A stretch of 64,000 bases of DNA from Flavobacteriaceae bacterium (lineage in GTDB: Bacteria > Bacteroidota > Bacteroidia > Flavobacteriales > Flavobacteriaceae): NCBI GenBank assembly GCA_002707025.1, contig PALG01000023.1, positions 62,001-126,000 of the forward strand, written 5' to 3'. Below, piece after piece: positions 35,695-46,000 of this stretch (position 1 is its first letter; the number at the start of each line of letters is the position of its first letter). Below the pieces are notes generated by a model. It was given only the letters and a program-made list of their open reading frames with translations. It did not search any database and was not told the DNA's origin. The position numbers and the translations under genes are program-made.

Positions 35695-37101
35695 ATGAGA
35701 TTTTTATTTTGCTTATGTGTAGCCTTCGGGCTTAAGGTGGGTTTTGCCCAAAACAAACAAGTTTTATACGGGCTTGAGGAGGTTCCCCAATCCCTATTAT
35801 TGAACCCTGGAGTAAAAGTACCCCAGAAAATGCACTTTGGAATCCCTTTCCTTTCCCACATACACCTAAATGCTGGAGCAAGTGGAATAAGTACTTATGA
35901 TATTTTTGGGAATACTGGAGAAGATATAAATGATAAGATAGAAAGAAAAATTTTTGAAATGAAGCCCACCGATTTCTTTACCGCTACCCAGCAATGGGAG
36001 CTCCTAAATTTTGGATGGCGCTCAAAGAGGGATGTTTATTTTTCAGGAGGAGTGTATCAAGAGTTTGATTTTATTAGTTATTTTCCGAAGGACTTAGCGA
36101 TATTGGCGTGGGAGGGAAATGCCAACTATTTGGGGTATGAATTTGATTTAGGGGAACTGAGTACCAGAGGGGATTTGCTAACGGTGTATCATTTTGGAGC
36201 TAATAAACAGCTCACCAATAAACTTACTCTAGGTATAAGGGCCAAAGTATATTCCAGTATATTAAGTGTGAGTAGTACCCACAACCAAGGAACTTTTGTG
36301 ACCACGGAAGGAGGAGACAATGGTAATAATATTTATCAGCATACCATACGAAATGCGGATGTTATGGTACAGACTTCAGGGATTGTTTCTTTAGAAGATA
36401 ACTTTTCGGCTGGTGAGCTTATTGGGAGAAGTATGCTAGGTGGAAATCTTGGAATAGGATTGGATATAGGAGCTACCTACGATATCAATTCCCGTTGGAC
36501 CGCCACGGCAAGTGTTCTGGATGTTGGGACTATTTTTCATGCCAACTCGGTTGAGTCTTACCATGCATATGGGGACTACACATTAGAAGGAATAGAGCTT
36601 ATTTTTCCTCCGTTAAATGAAGGACAGGGAACACTTCCCTATTATGATAATTTGGAAGAAGAACTAGAACAGGAAATTCCCATAGACACTTTAAATTCTT
36701 CATACTCCGAAATGCGTCCCGTAAAGATGAACGCCTCATTACAGTATCGCTTTGGAAAGCGAAGTGGGGGAGGGCAGGAATGTGATTGTAGAAATAAAGG
36801 AGGTGCTGTAGAAAGGGAGCAGGTAGTTGGGCTTCAGTATTTTAGTGTTTTCAGGCCCAAAGGACCACAAATGGCTGGAACCTTATTTTATCAAAGGAGA
36901 TTATTTAGGTTTTTGTCGGCAAAAGCTACTTATACCATAGATTCTTATTCAAGTTCTAATATAGGTTTAGGGGTTGTAGGGGATTTAGGGAAGTTTAATT
37001 TTTACGTGGCAGCAGATAATATCCAACGGTATGGAAATTTGGCAAAGGCAAAAAGTGTATCTTTACAGCTAGGATTTAACATCAAATTCCATGAAAATTA
37101 A
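35695..37101 (+). CDS. DUF5723 family outer-membrane protein
   Basis: A 468-residue envelope protein with signal peptide MRFLFCLCVAFGLKVGFAQ. It matches DUF5723 (LYGLEEVPQSLLLNPGVKVP; LHFGANKQLTNKL-like barrel segments; GLGVVGDLGKFNFYVAADNI near the end), a Bacteroidota family of predicted outer-membrane barrels with unknown function. It is longer than the 400 residues typical of porins and has a Cys-rich GQECDCRN loop. The 3' end overlaps the next gene by 11 bases. Confidence 0.8.
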   Translation: MRFLFCLCVAFGLKVGFAQNKQVLYGLEEVPQSLLLNPGVKVPQKMHFGIPFLSHIHLNAGASGISTYDIFGNTGEDINDKIERKIFEMKPTDFFTATQQWELLNFGWRSKRDVYFSGGVYQEFDFISYFPKDLAILAWEGNANYLGYEFDLGELSTRGDLLTVYHFGANKQLTNKLTLGIRAKVYSSILSVSSTHNQGTFVTTEGGDNGNNIYQHTIRNADVMVQTSGIVSLEDNFSAGELIGRSMLGGNLGIGLDIGATYDINSRWTATASVLDVGTIFHANSVESYHAYGDYTLEGIELIFPPLNEGQGTLPYYDNLEEELEQEIPIDTLNSSYSEMRPVKMNASLQYRFGKRSGGGQECDCRNKGGAVEREQVVGLQYFSVFRPKGPQMAGTLFYQRRLFRFLSAKATYTIDSYSSSNIGLGVVGDLGKFNFYVAADNIQRYGNLAKAKSVSLQLGFNIKFHEN

Positions 37102-37846
37102 ATTATTGCTCTTATTTCTTCTTGTAAGTGTCTTTTATCATGTAAAAGCACAAGAAAATTTATCAAATTACTCCTACATCGTGGTTCCCACGAAATTTGA
37201 TTTTCTAGACGAGCCCGACAAGTATCAACTAAATTCAATTGCGAAATTTTTGTTCAATAAGCATGGGTTTAATGCTTTTTTTGAAGAGGAATTACCCGAT
37301 GTAAGAAGATGCGACGGTCTTTATGCAGAAGTGATTGGGGTCCCTAATTTTATATGGACAAAGGTCACGGTAGTGATTAAAGATTGTTATGGTACAGAGT
37401 TGTTTAGAACCATGGAAGGAAGAAGTAAGTTGAAGGCATTTAAAGATACCTATAATGAAGCCATGCGCATGGCTTTTGAGAGCTTTGCAGGTTTAGGTGT
37501 TAAACAACCAGCTGTAGGTAGTGAAGTTGTAAAAAATACAGAAATAAAGGAAAAAGAGGGAAGCCCTTCAAATTCTTTAAATTTTCCAAAGGCTAAGTAC
37601 TCAAATTATTCAAAAGATGGAACGTCTTATCTGCTTCAGAAAACCAACGAAGGATATAGCTTATACCAAGAAACTTTAAAGGCACAAGATGGATTACAAT
37701 ATGAAGGAAAGCTTTTTGTGGTAGAAGGCGTCCTTTTTTTTGAAGATGTTTCTGAAGAACGATTTATAGCAAGTTTTGATGCCGATGGCAGTCTTAAAAT
37801 TGTAAACGATAAAGGGGCACCTACTGTATACCAAAGAAATAACTAG
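37091..37846 (+). CDS. Exported protein of unknown function, third gene of the DUF5723 cassette
   Basis: A 251-residue protein with a signal peptide (MKIKLLLLFLLVSVFYHVKAQ). The N-terminal half contains SYIVVPTKFDFLDEPDKYQL and FFEEELPDVRRCDGLYAEV; the C-terminal 90 residues are beta-like (YLLQKTNEGYSLYQE). No family was recognised with confidence. Its start lies inside the DUF5723 gene, so it is coupled. The 3' end overlaps rarA (convergent) by four bases. A role in envelope structure is suggested only by context. Confidence 0.7.
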   Translation: MKIKLLLLFLLVSVFYHVKAQENLSNYSYIVVPTKFDFLDEPDKYQLNSIAKFLFNKHGFNAFFEEELPDVRRCDGLYAEVIGVPNFIWTKVTVVIKDCYGTELFRTMEGRSKLKAFKDTYNEAMRMAFESFAGLGVKQPAVGSEVVKNTEIKEKEGSPSNSLNFPKAKYSNYSKDGTSYLLQKTNEGYSLYQETLKAQDGLQYEGKLFVVEGVLFFEDVSEERFIASFDADGSLKIVNDKGAPTVYQRNN

Positions 37847-39120
37847 AAATTGTACTTGTCCTTCCAAAGTTGCTTTAGGTGATTTTTCAATGAATTTTCT
37901 TTGACATTAGCCCCCGGCTTATAAAATGTAGTCCCCGAAATTTCTTTAGGTAAAAACTCATGTGGGACAAAATTCCCTTTAAAATCGTGCGCATATTGAT
38001 AGGCTGCACCATACCCTAACTCTTTCATAAGCTTTGTAGGGGCATTTCTAATGGATAATGGGACAGATAGATCGCCGGTCTTCCTAACAGTTTGCTGTGC
38101 TTCTTTAATAGCCTTATAAGTAGCATTACTTTTAGGAGAGCTAGCTAGATATACCGTACACTCGCTTAAAATGATACTAGCTTCTGGGTATCCAATGGTA
38201 TTTACTGCCTGAAAGGTAGCATTGGCAAATACTAGTGCTGTGGGATTTGCCAGACCGATGTCTTCAGAAGCCGCTATGATTAACCTTCGGGCAATAAATT
38301 TTAAATCTTCCCCTCCTTCAATCATTCGTGCCAACCAATATACAGCGGCATTTGGGTCGCTTCCTCTAATAGACTTAATAAATGCTGAAATAATATCATA
38401 ATGCTGTTCACCGGTTTTATCATATAAGACCGTATTTTTTTGGGCTTTTTGCATCACCATTTCATTGGTCACTTTCACGGATTCACTGGTTTCAGAAAGT
38501 ACGACCAATTCGAGGGTGTTCAATAGTTTTCTGGCATCCCCTCCCGAAAGTCTTATCAAGGCTTCCGTCTCTTGAAGGGTAATTTTTTTTTGGGAAAGGA
38601 GTTCATCTTTTTGAATGGCTCTTTTCAAAAGATTTTCCAAATCTTCTTTGCTGAAAGGCTTTAAAACAAATACTTGACATCTTGACAATAATGCAGGGAT
38701 AACTTCAAAGCTTGGGTTTTCTGTGGTAGCCCCAATGAGTGTAATCCAGCCTTTTTCTACAGCGCCTAAAAGTGAGTCTTGTTGGGATTTACTAAAGCGG
38801 TGAATCTCATCGATAAAAAGTATAGGGCTTTTCGAAGAAAATAACGTGTCGTTTTGTTTTGCTTTCTGAATCACTTCCCTCACAGCGGCTACGCCACTAT
38901 CAATGGCACTTAAAGTGTAAAAAGGCCGTTGCGATTCTTTTGCTAAAATATTTGCTAAGGTTGTTTTTCCAGTTCCTGGTGGGCCCCAGAATATCATAGA
39001 AGAAATCATTCCAGACGATAACTGTGCGGCAATAGCTCCTTTATCACCTACCAAGTGTTGCTGGCTAAGGTATTCTTCTAATGAATTTGGACGGATTCTT
39101 TCCGCTAACGGTTGACTCAT
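37843..39120 (-). CDS. rarA: Replication-associated recombination protein A (RarA/MgsA)
   Basis: An AAA+ ATPase acting at stalled replication forks. The 425-residue protein has Walker [17 protein letters not shown], Walker [17 protein letters not shown] (DEIH) and sensor 1 [13 protein letters not shown], then the conserved [15 protein letters not shown] and [15 protein letters not shown] at the C-terminal half. It starts [25 protein letters not shown], typical of the family. It stands alone on the minus strand; its 3' end overlaps the convergent gene. Confidence 0.95.
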   Translation of the reverse strand: MSQPLAERIRPNSLEEYLSQQHLVGDKGAIAAQLSSGMISSMIFWGPPGTGKTTLANILAKESQRPFYTLSAIDSGVAAVREVIQKAKQNDTLFSSKSPILFIDEIHRFSKSQQDSLLGAVEKGWITLIGATTENPSFEVIPALLSRCQVFVLKPFSKEDLENLLKRAIQKDELLSQKKITLQETEALIRLSGGDARKLLNTLELVVLSETSESVKVTNEMVMQKAQKNTVLYDKTGEQHYDIISAFIKSIRGSDPNAAVYWLARMIEGGEDLKFIARRLIIAASEDIGLANPTALVFANATFQAVNTIGYPEASIILSECTVYLASSPKSNATYKAIKEAQQTVRKTGDLSVPLSIRNAPTKLMKELGYGAAYQYAHDFKGNFVPHEFLPKEISGTTFYKPGANVKENSLKNHLKQLWKDKYNF

Positions 39121-39199
39121 GCCATAAAATTACAATTTTAATAGTGCGTTTTGCTGTCAAAATAGCATATTTTTAAAAAGAGGATTACTTTTTGAACAA

Positions 39200-39952
39200 A
39201 TGAAACCTATGCATTCTAAAACTTCTTTTCAATTTTCCTACGACGTAATTTTCTTCCCCATTTTGTTGGTAATTTCCATTTGGGTAGTTTTCTGGATGGA
39301 AACCCGTTTGGGAGTAAGATTGACGAAGTGGGGAATCTATCCCTTAGAGGTTTCAGGCTTAAAAGGAATTTTAGTGGGGCCATTTGTCCACGGAAGCTTA
39401 AAGCACCTATTCAATAACTCTATTCCATTACTTGTATTGACAGCAGCCCTTTTTTATTTTTATCGTAATATTCGGTGGCAAGTATTCTTATATGGCTGGA
39501 TATTAACAGGACTGCTCACTTGGTTCATAGCAAGACCTGCTTGGCATATTGGTGCAAGTGGAATTGTTTATTTGTTGGCTTCATTTCTATTTTTTAAAGG
39601 AGTATTTTCAAAACAGTTTCAGTTGGTAGCTTTATCTTTAATCGTTGTTTTTCTATACGGAAGTTTGCTATGGTATTTGTTTCCAATAGATCCAAAAATT
39701 TCCTGGGAAGGGCATGCTTCCGGATTTGCTGTAGGATTCTTTTTTTCTTTAATTTTTAGAAAGAATCCTATTGAACAAACAAAATTTGAATGGGAAAAGG
39801 ATACTTATAAGGAAGCCGATGATCCCTTCTTACAGCATTTTGATGAAGATGGAAATTTTATCGAGTCCCTTCCAGAAGAGCCTAGTGATGAAAAAATACC
39901 TCAGGATTCAATAAAAATTCACTATCACTTTAGAACTACTGAAGAGGAATGA
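39200..39952 (+). CDS. Rhomboid family intramembrane serine protease
   Basis: A 250-residue membrane protease of the rhomboid family, which cuts single-span membrane proteins inside the bilayer. The catalytic Ser is in WHIGASGIVY (GxSG), the catalytic His in WEGHASGFAVGF and the HGSLKHLFNNSIPLLVLTA segment gives the conserved loop before. About six membrane segments are seen between residues 12 and 190; the last 55 residues are acidic and cytosolic (DEDGNFIESLPEEP). Its stop abuts the convergent rlmB stop. Confidence 0.92.
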   Translation: MKPMHSKTSFQFSYDVIFFPILLVISIWVVFWMETRLGVRLTKWGIYPLEVSGLKGILVGPFVHGSLKHLFNNSIPLLVLTAALFYFYRNIRWQVFLYGWILTGLLTWFIARPAWHIGASGIVYLLASFLFFKGVFSKQFQLVALSLIVVFLYGSLLWYLFPIDPKISWEGHASGFAVGFFFSLIFRKNPIEQTKFEWEKDTYKEADDPFLQHFDEDGNFIESLPEEPSDEKIPQDSIKIHYHFRTTEEE

Positions 39953-40693
39953 TTATGCCAAATTCCTTTGTCTTACAATTTCGTATAAGAAAGCTCCACA
40001 AGCTACAGAAACATTTAAAGAATTTATCTCGCCAAGTAGGGGTAGCGCTGCTTGTTCATCTAATAAGGGAAGAACAGACTTGGTAATACCTTTCCCTTCA
40101 GAACCCATGATTATAGCTAACGATTCATCTAGTTTAATATCATAGATATTTTTAGAAGATTTTTCGGTAGCTCCTACTGTCTTAATACCCGAAGCTTTAA
40201 GGTAATAGATAGCATCTTTTATGTGATCTACTTTACAAATAGGAATATTGAAAATAGCCCCAGCCGAGGTTTTTACAGCATCACCAGTAATTGGGGCACT
40301 TCCCGTTTTTGGAATGATGATGGCATCGACACCTGTGCATTCTGCTGTCCTTACAATAGCTCCAAAATTCCTTACATCACTTATTTGATCGAGAATAATA
40401 AAAAGCGCTGCACTTTTATTGTTTAGTGTTTTCTCTACAACCTCTTCAAGGGGAGTCAAAGTAATGGGAGAGATGATTGCTGCTACACCTTGATGATTCG
40501 ATTTTGTAAGTTGATCCAATTTTTGAGAAGGGACATAATTTATTTGAAGACCTTTTTTACTGGCATCATCTATAATTTGATCCAATTTTGAACTAGATGT
40601 ATCTTTTTGGATATAAATTTTATCTAGATGTACTTCAGAACTTAAAGCCTCGATAATAGGATAAATTCCAAAAATTAAGTCGGTTTTTTTCAT
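39953..40693 (-). CDS. rlmB: 23S rRNA (guanosine-2'-O-)-methyltransferase RlmB
   Basis: A SPOUT-class RNA methyltransferase of 246 residues that methylates the 2'-O of G2251 in 23S rRNA. The N-terminal substrate-binding domain begins DLIFGIYPIIEAL; the knot domain has DVRNFGAIVRTAECTGVDAI, IIMGSEGKGITKSV and LNVSVACGAFLYEI. These three motifs are the TrmH/RlmB signature. It is monocistronic, with a short gap after to the terminator at 40704. Confidence 0.92.
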   Translation of the reverse strand: MKKTDLIFGIYPIIEALSSEVHLDKIYIQKDTSSSKLDQIIDDASKKGLQINYVPSQKLDQLTKSNHQGVAAIISPITLTPLEEVVEKTLNNKSAALFIILDQISDVRNFGAIVRTAECTGVDAIIIPKTGSAPITGDAVKTSAGAIFNIPICKVDHIKDAIYYLKASGIKTVGATEKSSKNIYDIKLDESLAIIMGSEGKGITKSVLPLLDEQAALPLLGEINSLNVSVACGAFLYEIVRQRNLA

Positions 40694-40703
40694 AAGATAA
40701 AAA

Positions 40704-40736
40704 TAAAAAAACCATCCAGATGTCTGGATGGTTTTT
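40704..40736. terminator. Bidirectional intrinsic terminator between rlmB and the SusCD locus
   Basis: AACCATCCAGA (40710-40720) and TCTGGATGGTT (40723-40733) form an 11-bp stem with a two-base spacer; there is an A tract on the left and a T tract on the right, so it can end transcripts in either direction. On the minus strand it lies 22 bases after the stop of the lipoprotein gene and before rlmB. Confidence 0.85.
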
Positions 40737-40757
40737 AGTAAAATTATGGATTAACTA

Positions 40758-41336
40758 TTAGTTAGGATCTGAGAATTCAACTTCATAGTTAAGAGCTTGT
40801 AACAGACCAGCTGCATTTAAAAGTACGGTGTTTGTGTTTCCACCGTTCCATGTTCCTCCAGTTGGGTCTGGTTCGTCATCTGCAGTAGGACATTCACAAG
40901 CAGGTGCTATATAGCTGTACACAGTACCGTCTTCAATTGTTACGGTAGCAAAAAACTCGAAGCTATCTCCTGATTCAAATGCTGAAGCATCAGCAAGCCC
41001 AAAGAAAGAGGCCATATCATCACCAGAGAAGCTAACATCAAATGGGAAAGTAGTCGTACTTTTCCAAGCTAATGTGTCTTCTGGAGCTCCTTCGAAAAAT
41101 CCACGTACACTTAGTTCGTAGTTGGTTACATTTCCATTAGGATCTTCTGTTACTGCATTAAAACTTGCAGAAGTAGGATCTCCTCCAGCTTCAAATACGG
41201 GTTGTGAAACAAACTTCACATAACCACCATTGGTTAATTCTGGAACTCTTGCTTTGTCTTCATCTTCACAACTTGCAAAAACCAATGCTATGGCAAGAAT
41301 CGAGATGTAAGAATATAAATATTTGAAATTTTTCAT
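40758..41336 (-). CDS. Surface lipoprotein of a SusCD locus, function unknown
   Basis: A 192-residue lipoprotein: ALVFASC ends the signal peptide, followed by EDEDKAR, an acidic stretch right after the lipidated Cys that fits the Bacteroidota lipoprotein export signal for the cell surface. The rest is beta-rich (GGYVKFVSQPVFEAGG; NYELSVRGFFEG), with a short Cys pair (ACECPTADDE). Family not recognised; it occupies the place where SusE/F-like surface glycan binders lie in such loci. It follows susD by 18 bases and ends at a clear terminator. Confidence 0.75.
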   Translation of the reverse strand: MKNFKYLYSYISILAIALVFASCEDEDKARVPELTNGGYVKFVSQPVFEAGGDPTSASFNAVTEDPNGNVTNYELSVRGFFEGAPEDTLAWKSTTTFPFDVSFSGDDMASFFGLADASAFESGDSFEFFATVTIEDGTVYSYIAPACECPTADDEPDPTGGTWNGGNTNTVLLNAAGLLQALNYEVEFSDPN

Positions 41337-41354
41337 AATATATACTTGTTTTTA

Positions 41355-43004
41355 TTAGTCAACAAGACCTGATGGGTTGTTATCCCAAAATACAGGAGTT
41401 GTTAATGGTTTAGGTGAAATGTTTGGATTTCCATCTGTTTCTGTCTGAGGATACTGGAATGATCTTGGGAAAGAACCAGCAGGGAAAATTGGAGACTGAA
41501 CATCTGGATATCCAGTTCTTCTCAACGTATTGTAAGGCTCTACACCGTTACCCCATGAAGCTAAATAGTACTCTCTAGCAATAATAGCTAATTTTCCACT
41601 TGGACTAGCACCATTATATTCATTTGTTACACGGTTTACATAAGCATCAATATCTGCTTGTGTCATCCCAAATCCTTCTGGATCAACGGCACTACCGCCA
41701 AAGTTGCTAACTTTCTCCATACTTAAACGAATCCCTTGTTGTAACAAAGACAATGCGTTTCCGTTTGTGTTTAAAGTAAGTGCTGCTTCAGCCAATGCAA
41801 AGTGCGTGAATGAAGAAAGGAACATGGGTGTAATACCTTCTCCACCTAATGTTTCTGTTAAAGTTCTCGCTTGTACAAGCTGATCTTTATCAAAAGCACC
41901 ACCACCTGGATACAATCCATAGATACTTCTTAAGAAGTTGTCATTTGGTAGTCCTTCATTATCAGCGTGATCTCTACCCCAGTAAAGGTTTCCTACATAA
42001 CAATAATCGTAGTTTCCTTCTCCTTCACAAGGTAGGTTAGAACCTGAAGGAGCACTAGAAGATTGTCTGTAAATATAGTAACGAGTTCTTGGATCAATGA
42101 TACCTGTTTCAACAAATGGAGGTTGTGCATCTCCTGCGTTCAATAGATCTAAGAAATAGTTGCTCATTCTAGTTCCAGCACCACCTGCTAGATAGTTTCC
42201 GGTAAAGAATGGATGTCTACTTTCTGGAAGATCAGAAGTCCCGTAGTCAAAATCAAAGTCTTCATCAATTGTGTCAATGATGTTAGATCCTAACACTGAA
42301 TTAATCCCTTGCGCTGCTCCAGCAGGATCAGTCAATCCTAAGTTTAGATATGCTCTAATTTTTAAAGTGTTTGCTAATGCAATCCAGTTAGCTGCATCAA
42401 AACCTGAATCGGTGTAGTACAAGTCTTCTGGCTGAGGGGCATTCACTTGAATACCTTCATTTAACTTAGCAATGGCATTATCTAACAATTCAAGTTGTGC
42501 TTGGTATACGAGAGTTCCAGGATCAGTATTTGGATTTGGAAACTCTTCTGGCATCACAGCTTCAGAATAAGGAACATCACCAATAAAATCCACTAAAAGG
42601 AAATAAGAATAAGCCTCTAGGATGTATCCTACACCTAAGTGGTAAGGTACTCCATCTCTTCCATCTTCGATTAATGAAGCATCGATATCTTCAAGGACAT
42701 CTATGTTTGCGAAAAGCTGGTATGAAGATCCCCACTCCCCGTTAAGGGTAGGGGCAGATACCACGTTGTTATAAGTTGAAAACTGATTTACTTGTCTTGT
42801 AATAGCAGCCGCTGGACCACTATATCCTCCAAATATTCCATTGAATGAAAGCTGAATATCGTTCAATACGAAACTTGGATCTGCTGAGTCACTAGTAACG
42901 TTGTTGGGACTTGTAAGAAGCTCCAATTCGGATACCTCACAAGAAGTAGTCACTACAAGTCCTGCCAACGCTAGTGCATAATATAATTTTTTAAATTTTC
43001 TCAT
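41355..43004 (-). CDS. SusD/RagB family outer-membrane lipoprotein (SusD-like_2 type)
   Basis: Surface lid protein that closes the SusC channel over bound ligand. The 549-residue protein has a lipoprotein signal (VVTTSC) and the SusD fold with YHLGVGYILEAYSYFLLVDFIGDVPYSEA in the TPR part and IAREYYLASWGNGVEPYNTLRRTGYP near the C-terminus, the latter typical of the SusD-like_2 group. It lies 46 bases after susC and 18 before the lipoprotein. No glycosidase, protease or regulator is adjacent, so the ligand cannot be deduced. Confidence 0.93.
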   Translation of the reverse strand: MRKFKKLYYALALAGLVVTTSCEVSELELLTSPNNVTSDSADPSFVLNDIQLSFNGIFGGYSGPAAAITRQVNQFSTYNNVVSAPTLNGEWGSSYQLFANIDVLEDIDASLIEDGRDGVPYHLGVGYILEAYSYFLLVDFIGDVPYSEAVMPEEFPNPNTDPGTLVYQAQLELLDNAIAKLNEGIQVNAPQPEDLYYTDSGFDAANWIALANTLKIRAYLNLGLTDPAGAAQGINSVLGSNIIDTIDEDFDFDYGTSDLPESRHPFFTGNYLAGGAGTRMSNYFLDLLNAGDAQPPFVETGIIDPRTRYYIYRQSSSAPSGSNLPCEGEGNYDYCYVGNLYWGRDHADNEGLPNDNFLRSIYGLYPGGGAFDKDQLVQARTLTETLGGEGITPMFLSSFTHFALAEAALTLNTNGNALSLLQQGIRLSMEKVSNFGGSAVDPEGFGMTQADIDAYVNRVTNEYNGASPSGKLAIIAREYYLASWGNGVEPYNTLRRTGYPDVQSPIFPAGSFPRSFQYPQTETDGNPNISPKPLTTPVFWDNNPSGLVD

Positions 43005-43050
43005 CTTTTAAATTTTTTGTTTAAATAATTTCAGACGTTCTAAAAGTTAT

Positions 43051-46000
43051 TTAAAAAGTTGCTTTTACACTGAAAGAATATCTTCTGTTTGTAGGCCCTG
43101 TTTGGAATTCTAGACCTTGTCCATTACCAACACCAGTACTAAGCGCTTCTGGGTCAATATTAAATGCCTGTGGTATGTTGAATGTTCTAACATACAAGTT
43201 TTGACCTGTTAATCCAAAGGATACAGAACCAAAAGGTGTCTTGTCTAGTAATTTGCTAGGCAAAGCATAAGTAAGGGATACTTCTCTTAAACGTAAGTGA
43301 GAAGCATCATAGATACCTTGTCCTACAGGATCCACTAAGTTGATGAAGTACACATCATTGGCACCAATTTGAATATTGTTTTCAATGAAATTACCACTTC
43401 CGTCAAGTAATGGTTGACCTGTATTTGGGTTAGCTAAAATACCAGGAATTACAAAAGTCCCCTCTCTGTTGTCCACGTTTACGGTTGTTACACCACGTCT
43501 GTAATACTGAGATGCAGTTTGAGAATAAATATCCCCTCCGTGCTGGTATTCTACTTGTGCAGAAAGCGTTAAGCCTTTGTAGCTAAATGATTGAATTGTT
43601 GTTGCATTCCAATCTGGGTTAGGATCACCAACAGTTTCGATAGGTAGACCTAAATCATCACTATTGATTATCTTACCGTCAGTAGCATTGATTAATAACT
43701 GTCCTTCTACTCCTAGTTGAGGAATTCCTAATTCATTATCATTTTGTGTAGCTGGATCATATCTAGTTCCATAGCTACCTTTAATTACACCTAAAGGCTC
43801 TCCTTCAGAAGCATAGTTACCAAGACCGATGAATCCAGCAAATGGAAATGCTTCAAGATCCCCTATGTCTGTAACTACGTTTTCGTAAGCAGTAAAGTTA
43901 TTTCTCATATCCCAACGGAAATCACCTGCGATGATTGGCGTGATGTTTAAACCAACTTCAATACCTTCAATTTCACTACTTGCAATGTTATCTGCAATAA
44001 ATTGGAATCCTGTAGATGGGTTAAGAGGTCTTGTTACAATTTGGTCTGTAATATCTCTCTTGTAAACAGTCGCATCTAATGTCAATCTCTTTTTGAAGAA
44101 TTCGGCCTCCAATCCAAGTTCAAATTCTTCTTGAAGCTCGGGCTTAAGCTCTCTGTTTGCTCTAGTAGTTGGTAGAGAGTTTACAGTTGTAGCTAAACCA
44201 CCAGGTCTCACAAAAGTGTTTGCTGTTGCAGCTAATACAGCTCTTGTATTATAAGGACCAGGAAATCTTGCAGATGTTCCGTAACCAGCTCTAATTTTAA
44301 GATAACCTAAACCATCATTACTTCCAAAACCGTCAATAGAGGTTGGAGTAAATGCAATGGAGGCACCAGGATAAAGTAAAGATCTGTTTTGTTGCTCAAC
44401 TGTAGAAGCCCAGTCATTTCTTGCAGATAAGTTCAAGAATAAGAAGTTCCCATAGTCAAATTGAGTTTCCCCAAAAGCACCAATTACATTTTGCTCAAAT
44501 CTTCTATCCAAACTAGTATTACTAACAGGGTCTAGGTTGGTGGAATTAAGAAAGTTATTGTGGTTAAAGAAACCAAATACAACTTGTTGGTTACTTACAA
44601 TACCAAATTGCTCATAGGTATCTCTTCTTGCGTTCACACCTATCGTTGCTTGACTTAAGTTAAAGTCTTCAGCAATTTCAATATTATTGAACGAAACATT
44701 GAAGTTGTGGTCAAAGATATAATTGTTAGCACTTGTGGTTCTCAAATACCCGCCATTGTTATAAGGGGCAGTTACAGCTCCGCTAGCTACCCGAAACTCT
44801 TGGTTTTCGTTATAGGTATCTAGACCAAATCGGTAGAATGCAGATACTTTATCACTTATTTCATAAAGCATAGAAACTTTACCGTAGAAACGACTTGTTT
44901 TTTGTTCGTTACCGGCATAATTCAACAACCAGTATGGGTTTTCTTGGTCATTTCGATAATACACACTTGATCTGTCGTTAGGATTTTCAAACGGTAAGTT
45001 GTTCAAATCCAAGTTTCTTGGGATAAAAAGTGTTCTAGTAAAAATAGAAATAGCTCCAGCAGCATTATTTGCAGCAATTGGAGGAGTATTAATTCTCAAA
45101 TTACTATAGTTTGCTGTTCCATCAAAAGTAAATTTATTACTTAGTTTGGCAGTTCCTCCCATACCAATGTTATAACGCGTAAGTCCGTTATTTGGAATAT
45201 ATCCATCTTCAGAAGTATAACCGAAGTTAAGGTTGTATCGGCTTCCGCCTTCTCCAGGAGAACCAGCGACGTTTACCGAAGTGGTATTTCCTAGACCTGT
45301 TCTAAAGAAGTTTTCTACGTTATTAGGCACGGCAGTGTAAGGAATTTCTAATCCATCAAATTCAGGAAAAACATCCCCAAGACTAGCGTATGGGTGATCA
45401 ATTAGTAAACCAGCATCGAATCTTGCACCCCAGTTTCCAACGAAACCTGGGTTGATGGTATTGTCTGAACCTTGCCCGTATTCATTTTGATAATCTGCTA
45501 GGTTGTTGATTTTAGTAGCATAAACCGATTGAGAAAGTGTTACCTCAAACTTTTTATTAAGCTCTTTAGAACTACCATTCTTAGTGGTAATCAATACAAC
45601 CCCGTTTCTACCTTGTTGTCCATACAATACGGCAGCACTCAAACCTTTAAGGATTTGAACACTTTCGATGTTGTTTGGATCTAAATCCAAGAAACGGCTA
45701 CTGGTTACGGTGTTACCGCCACCAAATCCAGTTTGTTGGTTGGTTGAAGAGTCAAACGGTACACCATCAACTACGAAAAGTGGCTGGTTGTTACCATTAA
45801 TAGAACTCTTAGAACGAATGATGAAGTTTGTACCAGATCCAGTGGCACCACTGTTACCAACAACTTGTACCCCTGCAACTTTACCATTAAGGCTTCTTAC
45901 TACATCAGATTCAGGTTTGTTTTCAATTTCTTCAGCATTTAAGGTGGTCACTGCATATCCAAGAGATTTCTCAGATTTTGGTCGACCATACCCAGTTACA

